Shown here: positions 11,664 through 23,700 of the stretch, in pieces
Layout: every line of letters starts with the position of its first letter
How positions within the stretch are numbered: position 1 is the first letter of the stretch
NCBI RefSeq assembly: GCF_002878395.1
Contig: NW_025856554.1
Coordinates: 271,544 to 335,543, forward strand
DNA: 64,000 nucleotides
Direction of reading: 5' to 3'
Source: Capsicum annuum
Lineage: Eukaryota; Streptophyta; Magnoliopsida; Solanales; Solanaceae
The notes under the pieces: generated by a model
Databases searched by the model: none
Told to the model about the DNA's origin: nothing
Seen by the model: only the letters and a program-made list of their open reading frames with translations
Made by a program: the position numbers and the translations under genes

Positions 11664-13740
11664 TGTCACAATCCGAACCGGGGCCCTAGCCGTGACGAGC
11701 ATCCCGAACCATGAAGGCCCGAACGCCCTTCTAACTTGTAATCACATACACTGTCCTTATATGAAAAAGATAATGCAGAAATACATAATGAAATGGAATC
11801 ATGGTCATTAAATATGAATTCAAATCTTAATGAAAACTGCAATTCAAAACATCTGATTTATATTTGACTTAGTCAGCGAAATCTCTACTACATGCATAAA
11901 CCCAAGTGTCTGAAAACTGGGACAAGGACCCTAGTAGAGCAAAACATAATAATGATAAATGACTGAAGTACGCTAGACCTTCTGAAATATAGAAGACTCA
12001 CCACGAAACTCTGCACTTCTGTCTGGAGAAAACCTACTGCTTATCGAGATCCCTAGATTGATCCTCAGAACCAGGGAGGAGGGGGGCCAATACAGATGTA
12101 CTACTATGCAGAGCAATCCAAAATATTGTATTTTTATAAAACATAAGTGAGAGAAATTCATAAAACATTTTACATGTAATATATGAAAACACATGGGCAC
12201 ATTTTAAAGATTTGAAATATTTCTTTGAAACCATGACTCACTCTGTCTTACTTTTGAGCAAGATAGTACGCCCTACTATCTGTAGTTCCATGGGTTATAT
12301 GGAATCTGCCCTTGACTCGGAGGCCAAGCCCCCAATCCAAGTTTGCCGCAAGGATTGGAGTATCTATAAGGGGGACGCACAAGATCGCACAGCAGGGTGC
12401 CAAAATCCCCAATCAAATCAATATGTCATGGTAGTGCACAAGATCACAAAGCAGGGCTCCTAACCATAATCCCAATTAGGGACAACATGAATCAAGGTAC
12501 ATAAGATCACAAAGCATAGTACCATAATTCTGTATCAGCAAATCACGGTTTCTAGAATAGAGTCATTCAACTCGTACTTTCTTTGGGAAACCATCAAACT
12601 CTCTTTAAGCCCATTTTTAAACTATTTCTAAACATGCATCTTTCTGAATTCATAATCTGAAAATCTTATTTCAAACATGTGTTCTATTCTTTTCTGAATT
12701 ACTGTGGCTTTAACTGAGTTGGTGTCGACACACCAAGACTTGCAAGTCCTATTTCTGAGCCATATTAACAACACTCATCCACCAGGTACCTTCACCAATA
12801 ACCTATACTCTTCTTGCACAACAAACACCGTCAACAACTCTTTTCATACTTAAAGAAAATAACAATTCACCTTAACAAATAACTCCTTCTCTACCTTCTA
12901 CTAAACTAACACACAAGGACGTATCAATTCATTACCAACTCAATCTCATGCAAAAAGATTCAGCTATACATATATTCAATAAATTTCCCTTACCAATTTT
13001 CTTACCATTACACTACTAAACCCTAGTTCCAACCAACGTAAGATCAACAAGCTGCTAGTGACAAGGCAACTATGCTAGTGAATCGAAACACGACTTCACT
13101 AGACTTTCAGTTTCAATAACACTGATAACAAGATTACAAGAGATAGAAACTTGACGCACAACATTCAATGATCTAAGAATACACATCTTACTCTGTATAA
13201 GTACAAAATTTTTAGTCAACCACTTCCCCCACAAATTACTATACAATCCACACATGCTACTAGCTACCACATTAGTCTATTACTATAAAATGGTAAATCA
13301 TTCTCAAATATCAGTTATTCAACTAAACATATTTATCTACACAAAATTCACCCTCACTTTGATTTCTAACCGAATGACTTCACATCACCAACTTCTTGGG
13401 CCAATACCACTACCAATAGGTCATGACACCATCACTTTAACTTATACTACTACTCGGGTGGAAATACAGTTCCAACATTCTGCTATACATCATTCCACCT
13501 GAGGTATGACATCTGCAACAAAAATTTTGGAAAGGATTGAATACACTTAATACTGCAGGCTGAAAACCACGACTTCATCAAAATCAAAGTTCATACTAGA
13601 ATCAATACACCTAGGAGCACTAACGAACAATTCTCAAGTCCTTGGACAAATTTTAATGGAACCTTTAGACCAGGCCACTTAATGGAGTTAGAACTTTATA
13701 TCCTCAAACATTATCCTAAGAGTGCATTAAAAGGTGAACC
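11664..13740 (-). mobile_element. Element C: deleted relative of elements A and B
   Basis: Read on the minus strand it has an internal segment (13740 to about 12763) followed directly by the 3' part of an LTR (about 12762 to 11664, ending ATTGTGACA). The internal part matches element B (44360-44720) and then element A (21080-21610). The LTR part matches the last 1 kb of the A LTR. The LTR start, the purine tract and most of the interior are missing, and no 5' LTR is found at the right edge, so it is a deletion derivative. It contains no coding sequence. Confidence 0.7.
12377..12540. repeat. Three-copy ~60-bp tandem repeat inside the C LTR
   Basis: Units start at 12377, 12436 and 12497, each opening with a version of GCACAAGATCACAAAGCAGGG. 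Spacing is 59 and 61 bp. The corresponding part of the B LTR shows a related reiteration (AAGGGTGATGA units around 43260-43310), so this is a variable block of the LTR. Confidence 0.55.
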
Positions 13741-13756
13741 ACACATCAAAACTAAA

Positions 13757-14985
13757 ATATGATATTGGAAAAAATGTTATGGAATTATAGATCTCCTAAA
13801 GACTCAAAGTGGTTTAGGCATTCAATATAGTGGTGAGGCTATATTAGTTGATGATCCAACATTTTGGGATAACTTTATGAAGGTAATTAATATGACCCGA
13901 CTTACTATTCTGATTGTCTCTGTGAGTTTTTTCACTTTTCGTATTAATTATGTGTCATTTATGGAAGTCATTTGTGTCATTTTTGATAATCTACTACACA
14001 ACAATTATGGAAGTCCATTGACAACCTATCAAAATGAGTGTGAATGCTAGTAAACATCTTGATTTTCTAAAGTTTGTTGCTATTTGAAGGAATAAGAGCT
14101 AGATTTCTTGAAGGTTGTTCCTCTTAAATTCTTTCATAATTGATGAATATGGCATTACGCTATATTTTAATTATTTTTTTGTAGGCTGAACCAAAAGCGA
14201 AGAATATGAATAGTAAGAAATGGCCAATGTATGGTGATTGGGAGGAAATCTTTGGCAAGGATAGAGCAATTGGAGATTTTGCTAAAGCATAGCTAGATGC
14301 TACTGAGGACATTCAAAAGAGTCGAACTCCACATCTTTGTAATGACATGAGTTTGGGATTTCTTATTGCTGTTGATGATAAAGAAGAAGGTGATATTTAT
14401 CATAGCTCTAAAGTAGGTACTGGAGAAGCTGAAAATACCGCTGGACATAGTGCATTTACTACAGCTAAAGATGCCACTAAACCTAGTTCATTTGGTGGAG
14501 CTGAAAATGCCACTGGACCTAGTGTGTTTACTGGAGGAGAGAATGTCGCTGGATCTAGTGCTGGAACATCTGAAAATGAAAATGTTGGATCCTGACAGAC
14601 TCATAAAAAAGGTGAGTATGCTTAAAGGTCCTTTCTAATGTTAATGAAAAAGAGAAAAACAAGAAAAGGGAAAAAATAGTGGAGGATGATAGTAAGACAT
14701 TTCTTAAGGGTATGATGGAAGTTCTAAAATTTTTTATTGAAGGTCAAGACAAAAGAATGGGTACCTTGATTGAGAAGCTCAGGGAGCGTGACCGATCCAA
14801 TGTTCGTGGTCAAGTTTATTCCATCCTTAAATACCCTGTATTTTTGGATTTGTACACTGTAGAACAACGTATCAAAGCTGCAATGGTTCTCTGTAAAGAT
14901 GATAAAAAAATGGAGTTATTTTTTAAGTATGGGTGAAGATGAGCACGACACAATGGTGTGGATGGCTGTCCATGATGAACTTTGA
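13757..14985 (+). pseudogene. Myb/SANT-like domain protein (L10-interacting-MYB type), broken
   Basis: Exon 1 ends at 13882 before GTAATT and encodes the end of the Myb/SANT-like domain (SGLGIQYSGEAILVDDPTFWD). Exon 2 opens at 14185 after TTTTTTTGTAG and encodes KKWPMYGDWEEIFGKDRAIG, typical of plant Myb/SANT-like DNA-binding proteins related to PIF/Harbinger accessory genes. An in-frame TAG lies at 14290, a TGA at 14593, and a one-base gain near 14931 shifts the last exon, after which MGEDEHDTMVWMAVHDEL resumes. A degenerate Gly/Ala/Thr repeat (14420-14560, about 36-42 bp per unit) separates the DNA-binding part from the C-terminal helical region (FLKGMMEVLKFFIEGQDKRM). The N-terminal half of the domain is missing, next to element C. 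No transposase ORF adjoins. Confidence 0.65.
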
Positions 14986-15768
14986 AGTATGGCAAACTTA
15001 TGGATATGATTGGCAGCACTAGTTTGATCATTTTTGCTTGATTAACAACTTTAAAGCATGACAATAGTTCCATTTTTTGACACCTCTAGTTATTGCTATG
15101 GATCTAAGGATGCTAAATTTTTGTGTAACTAATGTTTATTAAATATCTCAACTCAATAACAAATGTTAAGTGCATATGTAATTTTATAGCTGCTACGACA
15201 GTTATTCAAGTTCTTTTTGTAGCCGTTTAACTTTGAGATTCTATTGTGCAATTCGATAGCTGCTATGACACTTAGCGGGGAAGTATAACCACTTCCTTTT
15301 TATGTGCTACGATAGTTATATGTTGCTTCATGTTGTGCGGCCTCCCCTGTCCTTAATTGACTATCTATAACTCTAACTTTCAAGAAACTCCTCTGCTTTT
15401 GGAATCCAACTTTCTGATCAGTGTATAGTTTTTATCTGATGGTTGTGCAACAAGTTTGATTCAAAGAATATTGCCACCAGAAATTAGTTTAGAAGTGCAT
15501 GGCTAAATTGTTTTCTTGGGTTTAACAAGTAAAAAAAGTTCTCGAATGTGGAATCTGGCCAGAGCTGAACCTAGGACTTCTGATAAGTGATAGTTTCTCT
15601 AAATTCTGTTGTGTACAAGAAAACCAATGCTTCGTTTGGGAAATTTCAGATCATGACATGTTTAATGCTAAGTTCAGATGGGTTAAAACATGCTTATGCT
15701 TGTTAGTAGTACATATGAAATTGAAGGTTTCCCTAGTATCGTAATAATTGAACTTTCTTCATGGTACT
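14986..15768. other. Non-coding spacer
   Basis: No gene found. A motif TAGCTGCTA(C/T)GAC recurs near 15190, 15258 and, weaker, 15305, which suggests a short degenerate repeat. The rest is unremarkable AT-rich sequence. Confidence 0.4.
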
Positions 15769-16723
15769 AAGATGGACATGAGTACAGTTCATGATGTTGT
15801 TCTGGTTGGTCGGTCCTCTAGAATCCCAAAGGTTCAACAACTTTTACAGGACTTTTTCAATGGAAAGGAGCTTTGCAAGAGCATACAACCCTGATGAGGC
15901 CATTGCTTATGGTGCGGCAGTGCAAGCTGTAATTTTGAGTGGTGAGGGTAAAGAGAAGGTGCAGGACCTTTTGCTGTTGGATCTTACCCGGCTATCGTTT
16001 GGTTTGGAAACTGCTGGAGGTGTCATGACTGTGTTGATTTCCAGAAACACCACTATTCCAAACAACAAGGAGCAGGTCTTCTCTATCTACTCGGACAACC
16101 AACCTGGTGTGTTGATTCAAGTGTATGAAGGTGAGAGAACATGGACCAGGGACAACAACTTTCTTGGAAAATTTGAGCTTTTTGTCATTCCTCCTGCACC
16201 CAGGGGAGTTCCTCAAATCACAGTGTGCTTTGACATTAATGCCAATGGTATCTTGAATGTCTCTGCCGAGGATAAGACCACCGGACAGAAGAGAAAGATT
16301 ACCATCACAAATGACAAGGGCAGACTATCAAAGGAGGAGATCGAGAAGATGGCTCAGGAAGCAGAGAAGTACAAAACTGAGGATGAGGAGCACAAGAAGA
16401 AGGTTGAGGCAAAGAATGCTTTGGATAACTATGCATACAATATGAGGAACACATTGAAGGATGAGAAGATTTCATCCAAGCTGTCCGCTGATGACAAGAC
16501 GAAGGTTGAGGACGCCATTGAGCAAGCCATCCAATGGCTCGATGGTAACCAACTTGCTGAGGCTGATGAGTTTGAGGAAAAAGTGAAAAAGCTCGAGAGT
16601 CTTTGCAACCCAATCATTGCAAGAATGTACCAGGGAGCAGGTGGTGACATAAGTGCTGGCATGGATGAGGACGGTCCTGCTCCTAGCGGCAGCAGTGGTG
16701 CTGATATTGAGGAGGTGGACTAA
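15769..16723 (+). pseudogene. Cytosolic HSP70, 5'-truncated and frameshifted
   Basis: The sequence encodes the C-terminal half of a cytosolic HSP70 chaperone: the end of the ATPase domain ([20 protein letters not shown]), the linker and substrate-binding domain ([32 protein letters not shown]), the helical lid, and the cytosolic tail ending in EEVD. About 318 of roughly 650 codons remain, and nothing like the first half lies upstream. An extra C at 15886 shifts the frame, so the segment 15769-15885 and the rest read in different frames; the ATG-led frame from 15791 is an artefact of this. [12 protein letters not shown] replaces the nearly invariant TPLSLGLETAGG. The missing N-terminal half removes ATP binding. 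A natural-looking 3' flank follows, with no poly-A tract, so a truncated genomic duplication is likelier than a retrocopy. Confidence 0.85.
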
Positions 16724-16965
16724 GTTAGTGGTGCTTAATATTGTTTTGATTCTTAGTTTTAAAGACCTATAATTTTTTTTTCAAAGAGTCTGCATAGCGA
16801 TTGGTTTATGGCAAAAACTTTATGACTATCATTTTCTTTATGCAATCAGGTACAATCTTTTATTTCATAATAGTATTTCTACACCTCAAAAAAGAAAAAA
16901 AAATTATATTGAATTGAACATATCCGGTGAATTCCCACCAAGTGGGGTTCCCAATAATTTTTTTG
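16724..16965. other. 3' flank of the HSP70 remnant
   Basis: AT-rich sequence with a T-run near 16771 and an A-run near 16890. It is probably the former 3' untranslated region. No other feature is seen. Confidence 0.45.
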
Positions 16966-17365
16966 CAAGATTTTAGATTGGTTTTGTGTGAGCAGAGGAG
17001 TTTTAGACTGAGTTCTTGGATTTGTCTTCAAGATCGAGTATTTGTTCTACTCATTGAATTTTGGTGACTTTTTCTTGTTTGCTCTTGTTGTTTAGGTGCT
17101 AAAGGAACTATCTTTTTCAAGATTGTAGATTGATCTCGTGTTTGATGAGTACTATTAGGCTAGATTCTTGAATTATCTTCAAGATTGAGTCTTTGTGCTG
17201 CTCATTGCATTGTGGTACCCTTTTCTTGGTTTACTGTAGTTGTGTAGGTGATGAAGGAGCAATCTTTTTCATGATTGTAGGTTGGTTTTGTGTTTGCTGA
17301 GTACTTTAACGCTGAGTTCTTGAATTTTGTCTTCAAGATTTAGTCTTTTTGCTGCTCAAGAGGGA
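16966..17365. repeat. 152-bp tandem repeat, about 2.6 copies
   Basis: Units begin at 16966, 17118 and 17270, an exact period of 152 bp. Each contains a (C)A(A/T)GATTGTAG(A/G)TTG(G/A)T start, a TTCTTGAATT..TCTTCAAGAT core and a TTGCTGCTCA(T/A) end. The copies have diverged. No coding frame runs through them. Confidence 0.75.
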
Positions 17366-18274
17366 AGTGACAACTGGGGTTTATTGGAAGAGCTTAAACT
17401 ATGCAGTTCTTGTTATTACTTGTTCTGAGGTAAGTGATCTGTAACTGTGATTCATGATATGAGTGTGATAATGGAGAGTATTGAAGAATGAAAATGTCCA
17501 ATATAGGTGGTTACTGACAAGGGTGGTCTCCCTATATGGGCTTGGGTAATCGACCCCTCACACGCTAGCTTTGGGATTTAGTTAGGCTCGAGATCCATAG
17601 GTTTATGGCCAACTTTTTTTTCTTTAGTACTACTAAGTATTGGGGTTTACAGAATACAACAATGAAAATACAATTTACCCCCTAATATTGTTATTAAATG
17701 TAGCTTCATTTTAAGCCTATATTCCCTGGAAAGGTTCGACATGATACTCCCCGACTTTAAAGTCTTGGTTCACTTTTACTAACATCCAATTTGAAATGTT
17801 CATACCATAATGTTAAAAGTCTTGGTTCAGCACAACCGTGCATGCTCTAGCAACTTTGAAATGTTAACGTCGAGGAAAGATACTTTACTTATCAGGTGTA
17901 CTTAACATCAAGGGATTTGATCAAAGACGAAGCAAACCACAAGTGGGAATATTTGACATCAATGTGAAGCATGCATAGGATATTATGACAACAGAAAATA
18001 TAGAATATTTCTAGTGACATTGACAGGCACCAACTTTCTTGAATTGAGGTGTAATTGTAAAAAAACAATGATTGCAATACAAATATGATGAATTCAAGTA
18101 GATGTGCTATTAATGCAATAAGTGACATCTATAGACCTAAACTTGCTTGAAATTGAGGCAAAGTTGTAGTAACGGACTAAAAGCACTTTAAACAGACCAC
18201 AATCTTCAAGCATATAACGGATGCCAATTCACATATACAGGGGATGGCATATTTATTTTTCCTAGTCATTGTAA
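17366..18274. other. Intergenic, with a repeat-like piece near 17515-17610
   Basis: Around 17515-17610 the sequence TATGGGCTTGGGTAATCG and CACACGCTAGCTTTGGGATT resembles an end sequence I associate with dispersed Solanaceae repeats; this is recollection only. The rest shows no gene. Confidence 0.3.
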
Positions 18275-18440
18275 AACATAAGGGGCCAAATCCTCCCGGT
18301 CCTCCTCTTGTCCAGGAATAGCCAACATTATACTATCAAAATATCATCTTGTATCTTTTGCAATGGCATGACCCAGAGCAATGTTATCCCTCTTCTGTTA
18401 CTCATCAACGATTATATGCAGATCGACCGTAGCTCTTGTT
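18275..18440 (-). pseudogene. Unidentified coding-like remnant
   Basis: One minus-strand frame reads protein-like over about 55 codons, with RDNIALGHAIAKDT, a stop, then YFDSIMLAIPGQEEDRED, and an earlier stop upstream. The composition looks more like a real soluble protein than chance AT-rich translation. I do not recognise the family. It sits just left of element A, 47 bp before its LTR. Confidence 0.25.
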
Positions 18441-18487
18441 GCGATAACCCAGGTAAGATGATCTTTTGTCCCTCTCTAGTTAATTGT

Positions 18488-20702
18488 CGTAACACCCCAT
18501 ACTTTTGGGCTAGAATCTAGACCGTCATTCCTACGCGTATAGACCCAAACTAGATAATTCCTTGCTAATATATGTGTGGTTATCAATCCTATATTGTGGG
18601 AATACCTCTGAATATGAATTGAGGTGACAAAAATCCCCTAACTCTAAGACGAGTTGAAAACATTTCTAGCGATTAAGTTTCAGTAGACGTTTAAACTTGG
18701 GTCAACTTCCATCGACCACAACATCTTGTATATATCAAATTAGAGGGACTACTATATATCAAATGAAAGGTTTTTGAAGTACCTTTCCAATGATACCAAT
18801 TTCGCCAAAATTTGATACCCGACCGAAATGTTACAGCCTTTTTTGTGAGAGAGGCAGTAGCTGCGCGTGATTAGCTTGCGACCCACGCTCCATCGCACAC
18901 ACCTAATTTTCAGGTTCTGTTTTGGCATTTTTAAGGGCAATTTGGTCCTTTACCTCACCCAAGGTTTGTCCATAACATAAGATTCATGCCCTAAAAGCAG
19001 AATACACTCAATAATTCAATTTTACCTCTCAAATTAAAACCCTAAATCCTTTTCCTCAAGATCAAGAATCAAGATCTTAAGTTCAAGACTCTAAGAAAAG
19101 GGTCAAGATCCGGGTACCATCTATCAAGATCTAGGTTCCATCTTTCAACTCTTATAGTCTAAGGTACGCGGGGTTTATCCTAAAAACTACATGGGCTTGT
19201 AAACATTAGAGCATGATTTAAAAATTATTAAGCATGAATTTTAAAGGGGTTTTGGAATCTATATGTAAATTATGTATTCCAAATGTTTCAATGTAACTAT
19301 TGCTTTGGCCTTGTGGTCTTTTTCCCTAAATCGATTTACATGTATATGTATATGTATGAAAATTGAGATTTGAGATTGTTTGAGAGCACAAATTATGAAT
19401 TTCCTCTCATGTATTGAATTAAAGTTTATGGTTTTGTCGGAAAAGAGTTCAAATGCATGTTTTACGATATGAAAGTAGTTTTCTCAATGTCATTGTATTT
19501 AAACATAATTTAGTGATGATGAGAGGCTGTCTCTTGTGACATATATGTTTTATGTTAAAGAGAAAGAATTGCATGAAATTAAGAATTTTGACTTGACCAC
19601 CTTTGTTTATTGAATCATTGATAAAAAAAAATTGTTTGCATGGTTTCGCATGAGTTTTAAAGAATGAGTTTCTTGAAAAGAATTGTTGATATGGTGGTCC
19701 TGAATTCCATGATTTGAGAATAGAGACATAATTTGCTATAAATGGCTCAGAGAGTTTGACTTGCAAGACAATGGTATGACGATACCATGGAAATATATGC
19801 CATAACAGAACTACAGTCTTCAGTGTTTGATTTTCAAAGATTGTATATTGTAAAGAATTAAAAATGGACTTAAAGAGGGTTAGGTGGTTACCCGAAGAGG
19901 GCATGAGTCAATCGACTCCTAGCCTAAAACCGTGTGTTGCCGATACGGGGATGTTACTTTTGCATGCTGGCACTGTCCCTGTGGCATATTAGAGATTCAG
20001 AGACTCCGACCCTTGTGACAAACTTAGGTTGGGGGCTTGACTGTCGAATTAAGGGTAGACTCCATATAGCCCATGGAATTACAGAATTGTAGGGTATACC
20101 ACCTAGCGCAGAAGTAAAACAAAGAGTATGTCACAGAGTTCAGATGGTTTTATAGTCTTTTTACCATGCCCATGTGACTTTTACAATGTGACATATTTAT
20201 GAACCATTTTTAAATTTCTCTTATATATGTTGAATATCAAATATTATTTTGGGTTTGCTCTGCTACCAGTACAACTGTATTGACCCCTTACCTTTCAGGG
20301 TATGAGGCTCAATCTAGTAGTCCGGCTAACCAGTAGATCTTTCCTAACAGAAGTGTAGTGTTCAGTTGGTGAGCCTTCAATGTTTCAGAAAGCCTGTTTA
20401 AATTTTAGACATTTATTTATGATTTTGGTTTACTGGGGGCCTTGTCCCAATTTTCAAACATCTTTGTTTCATATTTAGTAGAGTTTTCGCAGACGAAGTC
20501 AGATATTATTTTAGATGTTGTTGAATTGCAGTTTTTAATATTTTGTTTATTTCAGAGCATGACCAAGATCCCATACTCAGTTATATTTCTGCATTTCTTT
20601 TCTGTATATGAATGGTGTATATGATTACAAGTTAGATGAGCATTTGGTCCTTCATGGTTTGGATTGCTCGTCATAGCCGAGGCCTCGATTTGAGTTGTGA
20701 CA
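18488..20702 (+). repeat. Element A 5' LTR
   Basis: It begins (CG)TAACACCCCATAC and ends GAGTTGTGACA. A CpG-rich patch at about 18850-18900 lies in the presumed U3. The first two bases have decayed from TG to CG relative to the 3' LTR. Confidence 0.85.
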
Positions 20703-20706
20703 AACT

Positions 20707-20718
20707 TGGTATTGGAGC
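20707..20718 (+). promoter_or_regulatory. Element A primer-binding site (decayed)
   Basis: TGGTATTGGAGC stands where TGGTATCAGAGC is expected, four bases after the LTR. Two mismatches to the initiator tRNA-Met complement. Confidence 0.7.
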
Positions 20719-23700
20719 TCGGTTCATGGTCCTAGATTGTCTGCGAAATCGCGTCGGGTAGAATCTTATTTATGGGTGTATACTGCGCCACACTTATAAG
20801 TAGGAGGCTACAAGACATTTAGGAATGTCTCTCTTTCTTCATGTTCTAGTTTGTTCTATGGAATCATAATGTTCCTCTTTCATACTCTAATTCATGCTAT
20901 GTTGTCGCCCATATAAAAGAAAAGTTATCCTAATTCTTTCCTTACTTCGGTGTTCCCAGATAATGCTCTCAGATTTACTAGCAAAACTTTTAGAAGTCAA
21001 AGGGCTTGAGAGGAGCTCCCTAGGGTGTCATGATTCCCTCAAGTTTAAAGTTGTGTCCTCATTCTTATGAGGCATTCAATTAAGACAAGAGTAAGATGTG
21101 TATTCTTAGGTCATTGAATGTTGTGTGTCAAATTTACATCTCTTGCGATCTTGTTATCATTGTGTTGCTTAAACTAAAAGTCTAGTGAAGCCGTATGGGG
21201 TTCTTTTGATTCACTAGCATAGTTACTTTATTTTTCATTTCATTTTCTGGTTTAAAACACAAAAATCAAGTCTAGTGAAGCCGTTCGAGGCCTATTTTGA
21301 TTCACTAGCAACTTGTTGTTTATCTTATTGTTCTTGTGTTGGTTAGAACTGGGGGTTTAGAAGTGTAGTGACAAGAAAACTGGTAAGGATGATTTATTGA
21401 ATACATGTAGCCGAATGTTTTTTTTTGCTTATAATAGAGTCAGTAATGAAGTTATATATCCTTATGTGTTAGGTTAGTAAAAGGTGGAGAAGGAGTTATT
21501 GGTTAAGGTAAATTATTGTTTTCTTGAAGTATGAAAAGAGTTGTTGATGGTGTTTGTTGTCCTAAAAGTATAGGTTATTGGTGAAAGTACTTAGTGGATG
21601 AGTGTTGTTAATTTAGGGTTCACTGAGGTTGCAAGAGGGAGTTTAGTTGAAACTTATAGAGCTATGAAAGAATTTTAAGTGTATAGACAGGTAATACTAA
21701 TGATGTGTAGAAGAAGGATGTGTTAATAGATTTAAATAAGATAGGCCATATGATTATGGTCGAATAATGCTGTTATGAGATTCTGGTGGGCTAGTGTTTC
21801 TTGATGTCTTATTCTATAACTTCCAAGTGAGAATTGTATGTAAGGTGGGTTATTATATAAGATTAAGGTTGAGCATGTGTATTACATGACTTCACCCCTT
21901 GACCTTCTTTTCTTTAGTGGTTGTAAACTAGTATTTTATGTGAGAAGGTATGAAGTTGATTTTGAGCTATAATAGTGATGTCATGGAGGGGATTGTGATT
22001 GTAGGTAGTATTTGGAGTTTTTTTCCCAATTTCATGGACTGTTACATTATGTTGCATGCTTTGCTTTATTAGTGGTACATGATTGATGCTAGACTATATG
22101 ACTGGATTCTAGATCTAGAATGCGGTGGTAAGAATAGTAGCTTAAGATTAATAAAGTATGTTTTACGGGGATGAATTAGTAGGCTTGAAGTTATTTGTGA
22201 AAGAGCCTAGGTTGATAATTGATGAAAGGTTTAAGTGGTAATTGTGAGGTATTTGTGTATATGAGAACGAGTGTTACAATGATGACTTGTGGGTGAGTCA
22301 TTAAGTGTTAGGTAAGATTTTATGATATGAATTATGCGATTAACGATCATATGTTAGACAGTCAAGTAGTGGAGAGTGGATTTTTATGTGATAAGAAGCG
22401 AGGAAATGTATGCTTATGAGACTGCATGTTGTAGGTTGATGATAGTAGAGGATATCAAAAGTTAAGAGTAGCATTCTTGGAAATCAATGACTTTAGAGAT
22501 TACTTAGAAAGGGGAAGTTTAGCTTTTATGTGTATATGTGTTTTACATACCTGGGTTGTGTTCTAAATTATGGTATGGAGGAGTCTAGTGAGTTGTTGTA
22601 TGGTATTCATTAGAGTTGAATTGAGGAAATATTGGTAGGCAATATGAGCCTTAGGTATGGTTTTACAAAGTTTGTTAAGTTGTAAGTTATGTGATTAGAG
22701 GTATAATGTCGGTATTCTAAGGAGTTGAAGATAGAGTGTTAAGTGTTTAGAAGCGGGGATGTCCATGCCCATAATGATGTTAGTCATGAGTTGAGGACTT
22801 TGGGGTTAGAGGAAGTTGATTAGTATCCCTGGGGAAGGGGGAAGTCCCAAAAAGAATTTCGTGCCTTTATGTTAAATTATTGAGAGGAGTTGTATTCATG
22901 TACATATTGATATCCCTTGGTGATAAGGAGTGTAAATGTGTACACTCATGGGAGTGGGGGTTGTAGAGTGATGGATATAATGGTTAGCGAAAGTTAAGAG
23001 TAACATCTACAAAAAAGCAAGGCCTTCGGGGTATAGATCATTAAGGAGAGTTAGAGATTAAGTATATGGTGATGTCTCTTTTATGTTGAGAGTTGTGACT
23101 TTGATCTAAGGGGGAGATGTGGAATTAGGCTAGTTCCTGAAATTTTCTGATTGTAGTGAGTTGGGGGAGAGTCATGATGAACCTACTCCTATTCAAGCAT
23201 GTTCGTCCTGCTTCAATCTAAGAGGTCACTCTGCTAATTCCTTACGTTGTGTATCCAAGTCCTACCTATGTATAAGGTTTGAGTACTCGGTGTAATTCAT
23301 GACATGCCCTAACTTCCAAACTAGAAGAAATAATGTCCCTCGGTGATCCAATATTCTATACATCCAAGCTCTATGTGACGTTGCTTATGACTGATAAATC
23401 TGTGCCCCAAATCATGATTGGTTCTAAGGAACTATCTTTTTCGTATGTTAATGATTCATTTTATGTCGGGATTAGCCAAAATGATAAAGTTGTGCGAACT
23501 CATTACTAATTCAATTTTGAAAATGGGAAGCAAAAGTTCCAAGTAGAAGTCCTTGCCAAAATCGTCGACTTCATGAACTCCACACTCATGTTATAAGACT
23601 CATGATGTAAGCTCTCATGTTTCTCACTGTGGTTGTCCTAAGAACTCGTGCTATGTTAAAATTGTGCCAAAATGACTGTTCACTTGTGATCCAAATACTT

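Noticed and set aside
13254..13502. 82-codon plus-strand ORF
   Set aside because: Lies in element C interior on the strand opposite to the element; the homologous part of B has stops.
16305..16613. ORFs antisense to or out of frame with HSP70 (also 15992-16216, 16257-16445 and 16429-16662)
   Set aside because: Shadow frames of a codon-biased coding sequence.
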